Source: Excoecaria cochinchinensis
Lineage: Eukaryota > Streptophyta > Magnoliopsida > Malpighiales > Euphorbiaceae
Direction: 5' to 3'
DNA: 64,000 bases
NCBI GenBank assembly: GCA_947683425.1
Contig: CANTUQ010000050.1
Coordinates: 11,586,501-11,650,500 of the forward strand
Below, in pieces: positions 12,073 through 24,162 of the stretch. How positions within the stretch are numbered: position 1 is the stretch's first letter; each line of letters opens with the position of its first letter. The translations under genes and the position numbers were made by a program. A model generated the notes under the pieces. That model was not told where the DNA came from. It made no database searches and saw nothing but the letters and a program-made list of their open reading frames with translations.

Positions 12073-13170
12073 TTGAATGCATATCAAGTGATGGTGGATT
12101 GCCGTCTTAAACGGATTACGCTTAGAACTGTCAATGATGAAGAGATCACTGTAGTAGGTGAGAGATCGAATTTTCTTTCTAATGTGATATCTGCCACCAG
12201 GGCCAGGAGGTTGGTGAGAAAAGGGTGCGAGGCGTACTTGGCATGTGTTCTTGATGCTAAGAAGGAAGAACCCAACATCCAAGATATTCCTACAGTATGT
12301 GACTTTCAGGATGTATTTCCGGATGAATTACCAGGGTTACCACCAGAAAGAGAGATTGACTTCTCTATCGAGGTGATGCCTAGTACAGCCCCAATATCTA
12401 TTGCACTTTATAGAATGGCACCCACTGAACTCAAAGAATTAAAGATTCAGCTACAAGAACTTCTCGAAAAGGGTTTTATTCACCCCAGTGTGTCTCCATG
12501 GGGTGCACCTGTACTTTTTGTCAAGAAGAAGGATGGGACCCTAAGACTTTGTATTGACTACCGACAACTAAATAAAGTTACAGTGAAGAATAAATACCTG
12601 TTGCCTAGAATTGATGATCTCTTTGATCAACTTAAAGGTACTGGTGTATTTTCCAAAATTGATTTAAGGTCTGGCTATCATCAATTGAGGGTGAAAGGGG
12701 CAAATGTATCCAAGATGGCCTTCAGAACCAGATATGGGCATTACGAGTTTTTGGTGATGCCTTTTGGGCTCACAAATGCTCCAGCAGCATTTATGGATCT
12801 TATGAATCACATTTTTCATCCTTACTTAGATCAGTTTGTAGTGGTTTTTATTGATGATGTACTGATCTATTCAAAGAACCGGGAAGAACACGATCAACAT
12901 CTCAGGATTGTTCTGCAGATTTTGAGGGAACAACAACTTTATGCTAAATTCAGTAAATGTGAGTTTTGGCTAAGTGAGATACCTTTTCTTGGTCATATTG
13001 TATCTGCTGATGGGATTACGATGGATCCTAAGAAGATTGAAGCCATCCTTGAATGGAAACCGCTAAGAAATGCCACAGAGATTCGAAGCTTTTTAGGTTT
13101 TGCGGGTTATTACAGGAGATTTGTCAAGGGGTTTTCCTTAATAGCAGCTCCCTTGACTAAGCTGCTCTAG
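12073..13170 (+). pseudogene. Reverse transcriptase segment of pol (Tekay-type element)
   Basis: Same frame as the protease. RT motifs are in order: ...GTLRLCIDYRQLNKVTVKNKY, FSKIDLRSGYHQLRV, PFGLTNAPAAFMDLMN and the catalytic VVFIDDVLIYSK (FIDD, the usual plant gypsy form), then the connection (SFLGFAGYYRRFVKGFS). It ends at TAG 13168-13170, a likely CAG-to-TAG change, because the RNase H region continues in the same frame. Confidence 0.9.
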
Positions 13171-13653
13171 AAGAATGTCAAATGTATCTGGAATGAGAAA
13201 TGCCAAGAAAGTTTTGAAAAGCTTAAGGCGATGTTGACTGAAGCACCTATTTTGACTCAACCAATACAAGGAAAGGATTTTGTGATTTACAGTAATGACT
13301 CGCATAATGGATTAGGATGTGTTTTAATGCAAGAAGGGAAGGTGATTACTTATGCATCTAGGCAACTAAAACCACATGAGAGAAATTATCCGACTCATGA
13401 CCTAGATCTAGCTGCAATTGTTTTTGCTCTAAAAGTTTGGAGGCATTATTTATATGGGGAAAAGTGTTATATCTACACTGACTATAAAAGTCTCAAGTAC
13501 TTACCCACTCAGAAAGAGCTGAATTTAAGACAAAGAAGATGGATGGAGTTAATCAAAGATTATGACTGCATCACTGATTACCATCCAGGTAAGGCGAATG
13601 TGGTAGCTGATGCGCTTAGTCGAAAATCCATGGCAGGTAAATTTTCTAAATAA
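13171..13653 (+). pseudogene. RNase H segment of pol (Tekay-type element)
   Basis: Continues from RT after the stop. It contains YSNDSHNGLGCVLMQ (first Asp region, with TDAS-like motif altered to SNDS), YASRQLKPHERNYPTHDLDLAAIVFALKVWRHYLYG and IYTDYKSLKYL, and ends with GKANVVADALSRK. It stops at tandem TAA codons around 13651. Normal length for the domain. Confidence 0.88.
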
Positions 13654-13696
13654 TAAGTACACATTCCTAAAATTTTTGTTCATGATGGGATAATAT

Positions 13697-15240
13697 ATGA
13701 ATTATAATTCTGGTATTTTATGTATAGCTTTGAGAGCTATGAATGTTAGACTAACATTAGCTGATGTCGTAGCTGAACTGAAGCTTAGGCCGACGTTGTT
13801 ACAACAAGTCAAGGAAGCACAAAAGCGGGATGAAAAGCTAGCTACCATCTTCAAACAAATTCAAGAGGGAAAAGATAGTGAGTTCATGATCAAAGAAGAT
13901 GACTGCTTATACTATAAAGACATAATTTGTGTTCTTACTGATGAAAGGTTAAGGAAACGAATTATGGAGGAAGCACACAACAGCTTTTACGCCATGCATC
14001 CAGGCAGCACTAAAATGTATCAAGACTTAAAAACTCATTATTGGTGACCTGGGATGAAGAAGGACATAACATAATTCATCACAAGGTACATGACTTGTCA
14101 ACAAGTAAAGGCTGAGCATCAACTTCTATCGGGTTTATTGGAACCTATTACAATACCCGAGTGGAAATGGGATAGAATTACCATGGATTTTGTCACCGAA
14201 TTACCATTGACCAGAAAAAGACATGATTCAGTGTGGGTCATAGTTGACAGATTAACAAAGTCAGCACACTTTCTACCAGTCAGAACTGACTATCCATTGT
14301 CTAAACTGGCGAAATTGTACATTAATGAGATAGTACGGTTTTATGGAGTTCCTTCTTCTATTGTATCGGACAGAGATCCTAGATTCACATCGAGATTTTG
14401 GAAGAAACTTCACCAAATTTTGGGTACCAAATTAAATTTTAGCACTGCTTTTCATCCTCAAACAGACGGACAGTCTGAGAGAGTGATACGGGTACTGGAG
14501 GATATGCTTAGAAGTTGTGTCATTTACTTTGAGGGTAGCTGGGATAAACATCTTCCATTGGTCGAATTTGCCAACAATAATAGTTACCAAGCAAGTATCC
14601 AGATGGCAAGCATTATACGGAAGAAAATGTAGAACTCCATTATGTTGGACCGAGCTCAAGGAGAAGAAGATAGTTGGTCCAGAATTGATAAGAGAGACAG
14701 AAGAAAAAGTGAAGATTATCAAGGAAATATTGAAAGCTGCATCTGACCGTCAGAAATCCTATGCGGATTTGAAAAGGAAAGATATAGAATATGAAGTTGG
14801 TGATAAAGTTTTCTTAAAGGTGTCACCGTGGAAGAAAGTGTTAAGATTTGGCAAGAGAGGCAAGTTAAGTCCTAGGTTCATTGGACTATACAAGATTTTA
14901 GAACGTGTGGGTCCAGTGGCCTATAAATTAGATTTACCTCGGGAATTAGAGAAAATTCATAATGTCTTCCATATTTCAATGCTCAGAAGGTATCGATCAG
15001 ATCCATCTCATATTGTCAAACCTGGAATAGTAAAAGTTCAACTAGATTTAACATATGAAGAAGAACCTATTCAAATTTTAGCACGAGAAACGAAGCAATT
15101 AAGGAATAAGACTGTTCCATTGGTGAAAGTACTTTAGAGAAATCACAACACAGAAGAGTCCACTTGGGAACCAGAAGAAACAATGAAAAAGACGTATCCA
15201 CAACTATTTAGGCTAGGTAAAATTTCGAGGACGAAATTTT
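13697..15240 (+). pseudogene. Integrase with chromodomain-like tail (Tekay-type element)
   Basis: The zinc-binding part (13900-14110) keeps both His (…EEAHNSFYAMHPG) but the first Cys of the CxxC pair is Tyr (YMTCQQVK). The DDE core is readable: ITMDFVTELP, IVSDRDPRF and HPQTDGQSERV. Stops occur at 14048 and near 14070, and a frameshift near 14600 moves the reading into another frame (14517-15137: YGRKCRTPLCW … VGDKVFLKVSPWK … HNVFHISMLRRY). TAG at 15135-15137 interrupts the chromodomain-like tail (ESTWEPEE), which in relatives guides integration to heterochromatin. Confidence 0.88.
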
Positions 15241-15246
15241 CTTTTT

Positions 15247-15259
15247 AGAGGGGAAGAAA
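15247..15259 (+). other. Polypurine tract of the Tekay-type element
   Basis: AGAGGGGAAGAAA lies directly before the 3' LTR start (TGTAACGCCCC at 15260). It would prime plus-strand DNA synthesis. Just upstream is AATTTCGAGGACGAAATTT, a palindromic motif often found at this place in Del-type elements. Confidence 0.75.
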
Positions 15260-18239
15260 TGTAACGCCCCAAATATTGGGGTTAATTTCTTCGGTGGTCA
15301 CTCAATTTTGTGGCTTGTAACGATTTGGTCACTAAACTTCAATTTGTAACAAAAAAATAACTCATCTATTATTTTGTAACGAAAAAATCACAATGATCGG
15401 AAATTGTGCTCGCCGGTAACCGACGCATGATCGGTACGGCAAAACCCAATGACACGTCAAAAATTTTGTCACGTCAGATTAGAGTTAATTTCTGTGGTGG
15501 TCACTAAACTTGGTGCCTTGTAACGATATAGTCACTAAACTTCAACTTTGTGCCGTGCAGATCATGCGCCGGTTACCGGCGAGCACAATTTCCGATCATT
15601 GTGATTTTTTCGTTACAAAATAATAGATGAGTTATTTTTTCATTACAAATTGAAGTTTAGTGATCAAATCGTTACAAGCGACAAAATTGAGTAACCACCG
15701 AAGAAATTAACCCCAAATATTGGCAAAATGTTTAAATGGGTTGAAATTTTATAAGAAATTTAATTTAAATGGATATAGAAAAATAAAAGAGAGGTAGAAT
15801 AATTAATTGGGAGTTAAAGTGAAATTAATTAGGGATTGAAATGAGTTTAAGAGGGACTGTTTGGAAATTTGACACAAAACTTGCCCTACACTAGCTAAAA
15901 CTACGTCATTTTGGGCCAAATATCTTTCTTTTTTTTTCTTTTTCTTTTTTTTTTCTCTTATTTTCTTTCTTCTTTCTTCTTCCCCTGGTCCCGATCCCTC
16001 TCCAACCCTCTCCTGATCTGCCTCTCCTTTCCCTTCCCCGCCGTCAGCCGCCGGCATCCCTTTCTCTCCCTCTTTGCGATTGCAGCCACTGCTGCCCTTT
16101 TCTTCTCGCGCGTTTGGAGTCTGGTTTAGCTCCACTCGATGCCTCCCTCCCCTCCTCCTCGTCGCCGGTCACCAAAAAAACGCCATCAGTTCTCCCTCCT
16201 CGCGTAACGGTCTTAGAGTAAGTGAAATCATCATCAATTTTTAATTTGGGAGAATCTTTTAGAATGGCAGAATTAGGGATTTGGAATTTTATTTTAGGAA
16301 TTTAATGTTTAAATCTTAGAATAAGTTAGATTTTTCATTTCTAGATTAATATAATCATTTGGATTTACATTATTATTGAGATTTATTAAACTTATAGTTG
16401 AAATGTTATGTGTATTGTGAAGAAGAAGAAGAGGAAAGCGTGAGGAATAAAGGGAAAGAGAAGCAAGTGGAGGACTAAGTTCACTTTGGACAATCCCGTT
16501 GAAGTTGTTTTGCTAGAATTTTGAGGTTCACAACCACTAAATTCAACTTTTCTTATTCTATATATTACGTTTGAACCTGAATTGTGTTTGATATGGAATT
16601 TTATTGAGAATTAGTTGAGTTTTCAAGAATAAACGGATACAATATAGTTTATAGAAGTGATTGACTTAGTAGAATTGAATTATAAATGTTGAAATGCTAA
16701 TTTCGCGGGGTATAATTGTGATAATTTGGATTGAATTTTTGTAATTGACTCGGTAAACTGAGAATTACTTTATTTATTTAATATGCATGATTGCTCAAGT
16801 TATTTTTCTTAAAATAATGTTATAAATGATGCATTAGTAGAAGATAAATAACGAGTAGCTAATTTTCAAAAAAATTAGCTCAAGTGAGTTCGGTAGTTAC
16901 ATAAATAAGAATTTGAAATACAAATTGTAATGGGAATGACTGTGTAATAATGATACGGTAAAACCATATGGTGCCATAGAGTGAACGGAAAATTTAAATT
17001 ACATCTACAATTGAGATTTTGGTAATTATGAATTGTTTTGTAAATGAGGCTGCAATTAATGAATTTGACTGAGAAATTAGTATTGCCTTTGGTAATCAAT
17101 AGGAAACATGGGTGAGAGTATAGTTGGCTAGCCATAGGGAGTAGAGAACTGCATTGACAAATGGGACGTCTGCAGGTTAATGAGAACCTGCAAAACTTAA
17201 TACTGTTTCTACTACTGTTACATCTACTGCTACTATACTATTACTGTCGTTTATCCCGCATACTTACGCATTCCCATTGTTTTACTTTGGGCAATAGATT
17301 GTAAATTACATAGATACAAATGTATATTAACGTTAATCATGTTATGGGTACATTGTGGATGAATTTAATTGTTGACTCGTATGCTGATATATTTAAACTG
17401 TTAATGTGTTTACTGGCTCAATTAAATAAAATCTCTTATGGCGAAAATTTATCTCCCTGGAATTTTGGTCTCGTACATTTATTTGTCTACTATTATTACC
17501 ATTATTATTACTATTATTTTTTTTATATGAAATTCTGTTATAACTTTTATTAAGATGATTATTTTGTGAAAAGTGAAATTAGTGGTTGCCACTAAGCAAT
17601 GTGCTTAGTTCGTGGACTTTTATTTCTACGCGTAGGTGTACAGGTTCTTGAGCAATAAGGCAGGCCAGGGATCTATCAGGAAGTATGGAGGAGTTCTTTT
17701 ACTTCAAACTAGATGCTTAGGCTTAGTGTTTCCTCTTTGGGCATTTTCTTTTAGAATATTAGATCTGAGCTATCTAATGGCTTGTTATAAACTATTTTAG
17801 AATTTGATTTGTAGCTCACTGCGAATAATGATTTATGGATGTTGAAGTTTATTGTAAATATATGCATGGATAAAGGGAGATGAATGTTATTTTTATGTTG
17901 GACAATGTATGAACTGGAATGGTAAATTCACAACTGTTGGTGAATTTGCCTTTTATTTGAATAATTGAGGTGGATGGGAGAAATTAATGTTGTATTGGCT
18001 TGCTTATGGAGTTGGGATGTGTGGATATTTTATAGAAGTGTAAAAATTTGCAATTGCTTAACAGGGAGATAGGGACCGGTATAGGGGAAATTCCGTCCGT
18101 TTTTCTGCAGAATTTTGGGCATTTTAAACTACACATAAGGGAAGTTATTAAAGTGAGAATTAAATTTTAGATACAAAGAAGGATCTAGTTGGGTAACATT
18201 CGATACCGAATCCTTATTGGACCGGGTATGAGTGTTACA
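15260..18239 (+). repeat. 3' LTR of the Tekay-type element, interrupted by a MITE
   Basis: Starts TGTAACGCCCC and ends GTGTTACA. It is 2,980 bp including a 435-bp nested MITE plus its 9-bp target duplication, so about 2,536 bp of native LTR. Compared with the 5' LTR it has many substitutions and small indels, consistent with an old insertion. Confidence 0.9.
15279..15713. mobile_element. MULE-type MITE, 435 bp, long terminal inverted repeats
   Basis: Ends are GGGTTAATTTCTTCGGTGGT and its inverse. The arms pair for roughly 160 bp, covering 15279 to about 15440 and the matching right arm. A perfect 9-bp target duplication CAAATATTG sits at 15270-15278 and 15714-15722; the 5' LTR shows the uninterrupted site (CCCCAAATATTG at 8854-8865). 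The interior holds another partial copy of the arm. No coding capacity. The 9-bp duplication and long arms fit a Mutator-derived foldback MITE. Confidence 0.88.
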
Positions 18240-18244
18240 ATTAA

Positions 18245-19319
18245 TTGTAATATAATAGTAATAAATGAAATTTTGTGATTGGTCCAATTAATAGAGGGTA
18301 GTTAAATAACTATATCTAGTACCTATAAATAAAGTTGTGTAAGAACACAATTTATGGGGGAAAATCATAATTGATCAATAGACGAGAATTCTAAATGGAA
18401 CATGAACAATTTTCAAAAAGGTACACATATATATTGTGATTCAATGAAAATAATTTTTCATGTGTTAAGTAATTATTTTTTTGATTAGTGTTAATTAATT
18501 AAAAATCTTGAAAAATTGATTTTATAAAATTTTAAAATTTAGTTTTATGTAAATTCTAACAAAAATTGTGCAAATGAAATAGGCTGTGATTTAGGAGGCT
18601 TGTTACCGAAAAATATGAATGATCTAAGAAACGGATCTGCATTTCCATATTCTAAGGGTATGTTTGGTAAGAGAGATTGTATTATAATGTAATGGAGATT
18701 GTAATGGATTAAGAAATGTATTGTAAAGTAATTATGATTGCATTATTATTTTTGTTTACATTAGTAATGTAATGTAAATATTAATACATTTTTATATTTG
18801 ATTAGATTATATACACGTATTGAAATATAATTATATTTATAATTATCAATTTATTTTTTATATAATTATTTTATTTTTTGGGTTGGGCTGGTCAAACCAA
18901 AGCGGTTGGACCTAATTATAAGCCTATTTTAATCTAATAGCCCATTAATCAAAAATTATATAAAATTACATAAAATTACAAATCATTAAATTAAAATAAA
19001 AAAATTCCAAATTAAAAAATATACATATATTTAATTTGAGTTAAACCCCCTTAGATTGAATTAAAAATTACTTGCAAGAAAATAACGACTATTCATTAAT
19101 AATCCGAATTGTAAGTAAAGTATGAATTGCAATTTATGTTTTCAGTGAGTAAAATATGTCACTAAAAGAGTTCTATATTAATATTTCTTGTCAAAACAAA
19201 GCCATTAAGGATCAATTAATTGACAAAAATAAATATAAAAATAAAAAATAAAAAAATGAAAAAGAAATTATTCATAGCAATTCTGGTCATTGAACTTCAT
19301 TTAATGGTAGGCCCAATGC
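18245..19319. other. AT-rich intergenic DNA
   Basis: No gene recognised. A stretch near 18650-18790 rich in TAATGTAATG-like words resembles the inside of a degraded MITE, but no paired ends were found. Confidence 0.5.
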
Positions 19320-19327
19320 ATACCAAT

Positions 19328-20022
19328 TAGGGGTGAGCAAAAAAACCGATGGACTTGGTTAACCGAAAAAAAAAATCCGAAACCGAACCGATGGACTGGT
19401 TAACCGATTGTAATGGACTGGTTAATGGTTAGTGTTTTGAAAAAACCGATATTAATGGACTGGTTAATGGTTTTTGACTCATGTGACTGGTTAACCGAAC
19501 CGAAACCGAATTTTTAGTTAATTTATTAATTTTTTAATAATTTATAACAATTTATATAACAATTTATCCTAATTAAAGGTGATAATGTACTTTTTTTCAT
19601 TATACTAATTATTTTTAAGTTTTTAAGTTTTTTAATTGGCTATGTGTAAGTATAACAATTTATCTAATTAAAAGTGATTATGAACTAGTTAATATATTTA
19701 CTTATTAAATATTAATTTTTAAAAATAAATTTGCTTATATCCACTAAATATTTTTATTTTATCAACAATAATGTTATATTATAGTGAAAAAATTTTAATT
19801 TTTAAGTATCTTGAACATTTTAATTTTATTTATGAATATATTTATAATTATAGTGGTTAACCGAAAAATATTGGGTAACCGATCCGAAAAACCGAAACCG
19901 ATGGACTGGTTAACCGATGACAATGGACTGGTTAATGGACTGGAATTTCGAAAAACCGATATTAATGGACTGGTTAATGGACTGGGGCTTATGGACCGGT
20001 TAACCGACCATGCTCACCCCTA
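19328..20022. mobile_element. hAT MITE, 695 bp
   Basis: Left end TAGGGGTGAGCA (19328) is the exact inverse of the right end TGCTCACCCCTA (to 20022). An exact 8-bp target duplication ATACCAAT lies at 19320-19327 and 20023-20030. Both subterminal zones hold many copies of GGACTGGTTAA and AACCGAT words in opposite orientation; the middle is AT-rich. The apparent ORF 19811-20023 is just these repeats read through. Non-coding, non-autonomous hAT element. Confidence 0.92.
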
Positions 20023-20245
20023 ATACCAATGGACTACATCATACATGCAGCCCTTACAAAATCATAGGCTATTTAATCCTTCTATAATTTCATGTTTACT
20101 TCAATGACCATATCACAAGTGATTTCAATTATCTTTTTTCAAAATCCTTCATCAGTTTTATTTAATCTACTGTCATTAAATTTACACATTAATGATTCAA
20201 TTACTAAAAAAGTTATTCCATAAAAATATCTTAACTTGTGGCTAT

Positions 20246-20331
20246 AATGCTGTGACAGAGTACTAGATTAAATGTTTACAGTTGTCACAATGCTGTGACA
20301 GAGTACCATATTAAATGTTTACAGTTGTCAG
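20246..20331. repeat. Tandem repeat, 2 x 43 bp
   Basis: AATGCTGTGACAGAGTAC begins at 20246 and again at 20289, each followed by the same TTAAATGTTTACAGTTGTCA. Two copies with three or so differences. Confidence 0.85.
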
Positions 20332-20814
20332 TCAACTTCTTCTAGTATCAGGACTTCTCTAAATCGGATGCATAATTCATATGTGGCCTTGTTTTATAGT
20401 AACTTTTTTTTTTAATGTGTCAAACGGTCAATTGTTTTGCTGCATTTTACCAAATGCGGGGAAGATTTTCTTTTCAAAACATGAAATGATAATACTTTAT
20501 TAGAATTATAAGTAGGAATGTTTAGTTTTTGGATTACAACAATCAACAAAAATCAATAGAAGCCAACAACACCGAAGGTCGGTTGCTCAGGCGATAGAGG
20601 TGGGTTCAGATCTGCAATTAATTCATGTAAAAAAACATACAAAAACCAGATCTATCCTAAAAAAAACAAAAATCTGCAATTAATTACAAAATTAAACCCA
20701 GATCTATCACAAGAAAAATATAAATCCTAGCAAAAAAAAAGAAAAAAACCTTAGAACCATAGAGAGAGATCGTCAAAGGAGGAGGAGGAAGGAGAGGGAG
20801 AGATTGTTAGAGGA
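20332..20814. other. Non-coding DNA left of the duplicated block
   Basis: No gene recognised. The last 60 bp are purine-rich (GGAGGAGGAGGAAGG). This is the original left flank of the tandem duplication; it is absent at the start of unit 2. Confidence 0.5.
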
Positions 20815-20990
20815 GGTCTTTTCGGTCGGGTTTGAGTTTTGGGAGTTTTAACTCGACCCGACACAAAATATTTGAAATTTGCAAACCCGACCCGAATCTC
20901 CCGGATCCCGAACAACCCTACTTAAATTGATATTTCAGGTCGGATTGTTTCGGTTAATCGAGTCGGTTCGGGTTTTGCACACCCCTAACT
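20815..20990. mobile_element. Right terminus of an hAT-type element (unit 1)
   Basis: Rich in CCCGACCCG/CGGGTC words and ends GGGTTTTGCACACCCCTAA, the inverse of a TTAGGGGTGTGCA hAT-type terminus. The matching left end was not found upstream, so this is partial or has been eroded. The segmental duplication starts at the beginning of this piece. Confidence 0.5.
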
Positions 20991-21228
20991 AAAATATTTC
21001 CATATAAAGCTATTAATACTAGTTTAAGCATTGATCTTCTATTGGAAATTCAGCTCCCTGGACGTTTGCTCTAGCTCTAATACTTGAATGTCTAAATAAA
21101 CTGAGGAAAGAGGTGAGTGGGAATTACTCTTATAAACCAACAAATTAATCTTTTGTGCCTTGAAAATATTTGTTGGCGAGCTAGTTGCAAATTGCCAGTT
21201 TTTGTTTCTAATATGCAACAAAATTCAG

Positions 21229-22336
21229 GGTTCAGTTTTATGCTCCATCCTTTGATCACAGTGTTATAGACCCTGTTCAAGATGATATCTTTGTTAGCTT
21301 TCAGTAAGTAACTGAAATCTCACATTCATAAATCCCTGTTCTAATAGATTTCGATAAATGATAAGCACTCACATAATGGAATGGGGGTGCCTAAAAAAAG
21401 CTACAGGGAAAAGAGAAGTGACCTTATTAGCCACAGGCACAGGCTTAGTCAAGCAATTTAATTGAGATGTTAATCATGTCACTAATACATGTGAACGCTG
21501 TTTGCACCCTTGACTACTTATTATGTTGCAACAGAGGTGAAATCTCCTTCTCATTCTAATTGAAATTATAACGAAAAATCCACACAATAAAGGTTAATGA
21601 TTTAGCCTGTGATTTGACATCGAGCTTATTTTCTTTCAATATGCAGGCACAAAGTGATCATAGTTGAAGGAAATTATCTGTTCCTGGAAGAAAGGGTTTG
21701 GAAGGATATATCATCTGTGTTTGATGAGAAGTGGTAAGGATTACTTTCATGTTTGACATTTTTTTTTAATGGTGAAAATCAGAAAATGAAGATTCTGAAA
21801 TTTTTAGAGCGGTCTCTATACGCTTACTATATATATCTCTGTTACAATTTAAGTTTTGTTGCTGGAGGCTTCTGTCTTTTAATTTGGTTGAGTGTTGCTA
21901 AATCGAACATATCAATTTTCTGCCTTGAGAGTGCTTCAGGCTTTCAACTTAATTTTGGGCTTCTTCATGTGTTAGTTTGATCTCATGATGTTGACAGAAG
22001 TCTATACTTTCAATTACCATATTAGTGTTTCCTTCTGGTTATCTTCCTTTTTCATTATGCCCCTTGACTACTTATTTTGAATTGTCAACCCAGATTCATA
22101 CTTAATAGCTTATTTACAAACTATTTATTCTGTCTCCTTTATGTTTTGAACTCTACTTTGTGATGGAAAATAAAAGCCTAATATATTCTTTCCTTTAGTT
22201 AATAAGTTAAATTATCTTGTACTATTCTGTTTATAAGTTTGTTCGCCAAATTTTGATTTTGTTTCTCCCAAATGCAGACCTTGTTATCAAGTCAAAGAGA
22301 AATGCAGACTTAGTAATCAAGTCTATTAGTCTCTGA
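21229..22336 (+). pseudogene. Phosphoribulokinase/uridine-kinase-like gene remnant (unit 1)
   Basis: Three exon remnants are visible. Exon A (21229-21303) encodes QFYAPSFDHSVIDPVQDDIF and ends at GTAAGT. Exon B (21647-21733, after TGCAG) encodes HKVIIVEGNYLFLEERVWK...FDEKW and ends at GTAAGG; the A-B join is in frame (split Gln codon). A terminal piece (about 22266-22336) encodes PNADLVIKSKRNADLVIKSI and a TGA stop. These match a plant P-loop kinase family related to phosphoribulokinase/uridine kinase. The ATP-binding P-loop exon upstream and the exon expected between B and the terminal piece (the RHxxTGK-type lid region) are missing, so no functional kinase can be made. Family call is from remembered motifs. 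Confidence 0.7.
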
Positions 22337-23236
22337 AATTTTACCGACTTAACTGCAAGAGGGGAGAAATAAGCCTTGGATTGATTGAATTTGGGTTTCT
22401 TGCACCGAGTTTAACAAACAAAGGTGATTTCTTCTTATTTTCATTGCATACCTCTTCTGTATACAAGTTAAAGATATAAATGAATTATGAAAGGAATTTT
22501 AAGTTATTAATGTATTTAGAATTCAAGAAGTGTAAACAAGTAACTGTAGTTATCATTCAAGAATTAAGTTTTTAATGATTTTGGCTTCAATTGCAGTTGT
22601 CATCATATATTGACTATGGTTGGTGAAGCATTTGAAATTAGTCATGTGCTTGGTTAAATTTGTTTATCAGCTTATTGCTCTATTTATGAGGCTGAATGTT
22701 TGAATCTTACCTTTATAGTTCTTTTAAATTTTAGTTACAATGAGATTGCTTTTTTACTGCACATAAATTTCAGTAATTATTAGTTTTAGATTTATTGTGT
22801 ACAGTTTTATATATTCAGAAAATTGAGACTGTTTGTATATTTTTTTTTAATATAGTTTGCAATTTTTATTTAATTTGTAAATATATTGAAAAAAAAGGAA
22901 AATTTGCAGTTTTTTCAAAATAAAATGCAATTTATAATTTAATATAATTATTGTCTTGTTTATTATTTTATTTTATACAAATTTAAAAAGGTAGAGATTC
23001 GAAAAAATAAAAAAAAGATAAATATATATTAACTATTTTAAAACCGTCCCATACCATTGTTAAGTCATAATGGATTGGATTGGTTTTTAACAAATAAACC
23101 ACACATCTTTGTAGTTTGTACATATTAAGTTGGACAAAATTGATTTCACTTTTTACCCAACCCAACTCATGAACGATCCTAATTATAAGGAGGAAGAAAA
23201 TAATGCAAATTAAAAGATAAATACTTATAAGGCATT
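22337..23236. other. AT-rich intergenic DNA between the kinase-like remnant and the receptor kinase (unit 1)
   Basis: Tail-to-tail space: the plus-strand remnant ends on the left, the minus-strand receptor kinase ends on the right. No further gene seen. Confidence 0.6.
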
Positions 23237-24162
23237 TCATCTGGGTCCTGATAGAAGAAATGGCAATAATATAGTTGTGGATGCTTCTCTTCTTATTGCT
23301 TCAACCGTTTCTGGATTTTGAATCTGATAGTCTAGGTTTGTTTCCACTTCCATTGTACCTTCTAGAACCTTGACAACCTCTGCCATGGAAGGTCTTCTTG
23401 TGTGATTACTTTGCAAGCACCAAAGTGCAATTCTCATTATCTCCACAGCTTCTGACTTATTCTCAATGCTAGGTTCGACTATTTCAAGCAATTGACCCTG
23501 CTGTGCTTTTGTCATGAAAATGGGTAGCAAATGAATAAATTCCTCAGGCTTAGACCTATCTATGTTTTTCCTTCCGCAAACTACTTCCATCACAACTATG
23601 CCAAAGCTATAAACATCTGCCTTCTCTGTTGCGATTGAGTGAAACAATTCAGGAGCCATATAACCAGGAGTTCCTCTCATTGTAGTAGGATCCACTCGGC
23701 TTTGACCCCTTTCAATAAACCTTGACAACCCGAAATCTGATATCTTAACATGCAGGTCCGAGTCCAACAATATGTTTTGCGGTTTGATATCCAAATGCAC
23801 AATTCTCTGCCTACAATCATCATGTAGATAGGCGAGCCCCTTGGCTATTTCTAGGATGATTTTCCTTCTTGTTTGCCAGTCTAGAGGTGGTCGTTGACGT
23901 TTATGGAAAATACAACTGTCCAAGGACCCATTACACATTAACTCATAAACTAAAAGCCTATGCTGTTTTTCAGCACAGAAGCCAATTAGCCTTACCAAGT
24001 TGTTATGGTGAATGCTTCCTATAGAGTTCACCTCAGCCAAGAATTCCTTTTTCCCTTGTCCTAAAGGCTCCAACTTCTTCACTGCAATTTTCTGTTGGCT
24101 TTGCAGGCTTCCTTCGAAAACAGACCCAAAGCCTCCTTTTCCAAGCTTATTCTTGAAATCCC
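23237..24162 (-). pseudogene. SD2-5-type receptor-like kinase, kinase-domain half (unit 1)
   Basis: Encodes a complete serine/threonine kinase domain on the minus strand: Gly loop GKGGFGSV, ATP lysine in IAVKKLE, VHLDIKPQNILLD catalytic loop (HLD in place of HRD, a non-RD kinase), DFGLSR, GTPGYMAPE and the RRPSMAEVVKVLEG end. The tail ends LLPFLLSGPR, as in plant G-type lectin SD2-5 kinases, which act at the plasma membrane in signalling. The copia element (24163-28708) splits the exon between codons for ATG and DF; ATCCC is duplicated at the cut. The transmembrane half is at 28709-28996. An ATG in the copia LTR (24173-24175) opens a 312-codon frame into this domain. Confidence 0.9.

Larger units (their letters stand above)
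8847..18239 (+). mobile_element. Old Ty3/gypsy chromovirus (Tekay/Del-type) with a nested MITE
   Basis: The element begins TGTAACACCCC at 8847 and ends GTGTTACA at 18239, with a perfect 5-bp target duplication ATTAA at 8842-8846 and 18240-18244. LTRs are about 2.5 kb, typical of the Tekay/Del lineage. Internal order is gag knuckles, protease, RT, RNase H, integrase and a chromodomain-like tail, the Ty3/gypsy order. A purine-rich tract lies directly before the 3' LTR. The primer site, LTR end and most of gag are deleted. Several in-frame stops, one frameshift and many LTR differences show an old, dead copy. Confidence 0.92.

Noticed and set aside
18650..18800. Possible degraded MITE rich in TAATGTAATG words
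   Set aside because: No paired ends or target duplication found.
19811..20023. ORF rich in NGLVNGL repeats
   Set aside because: Is the subterminal repeat of the hAT MITE read as protein.
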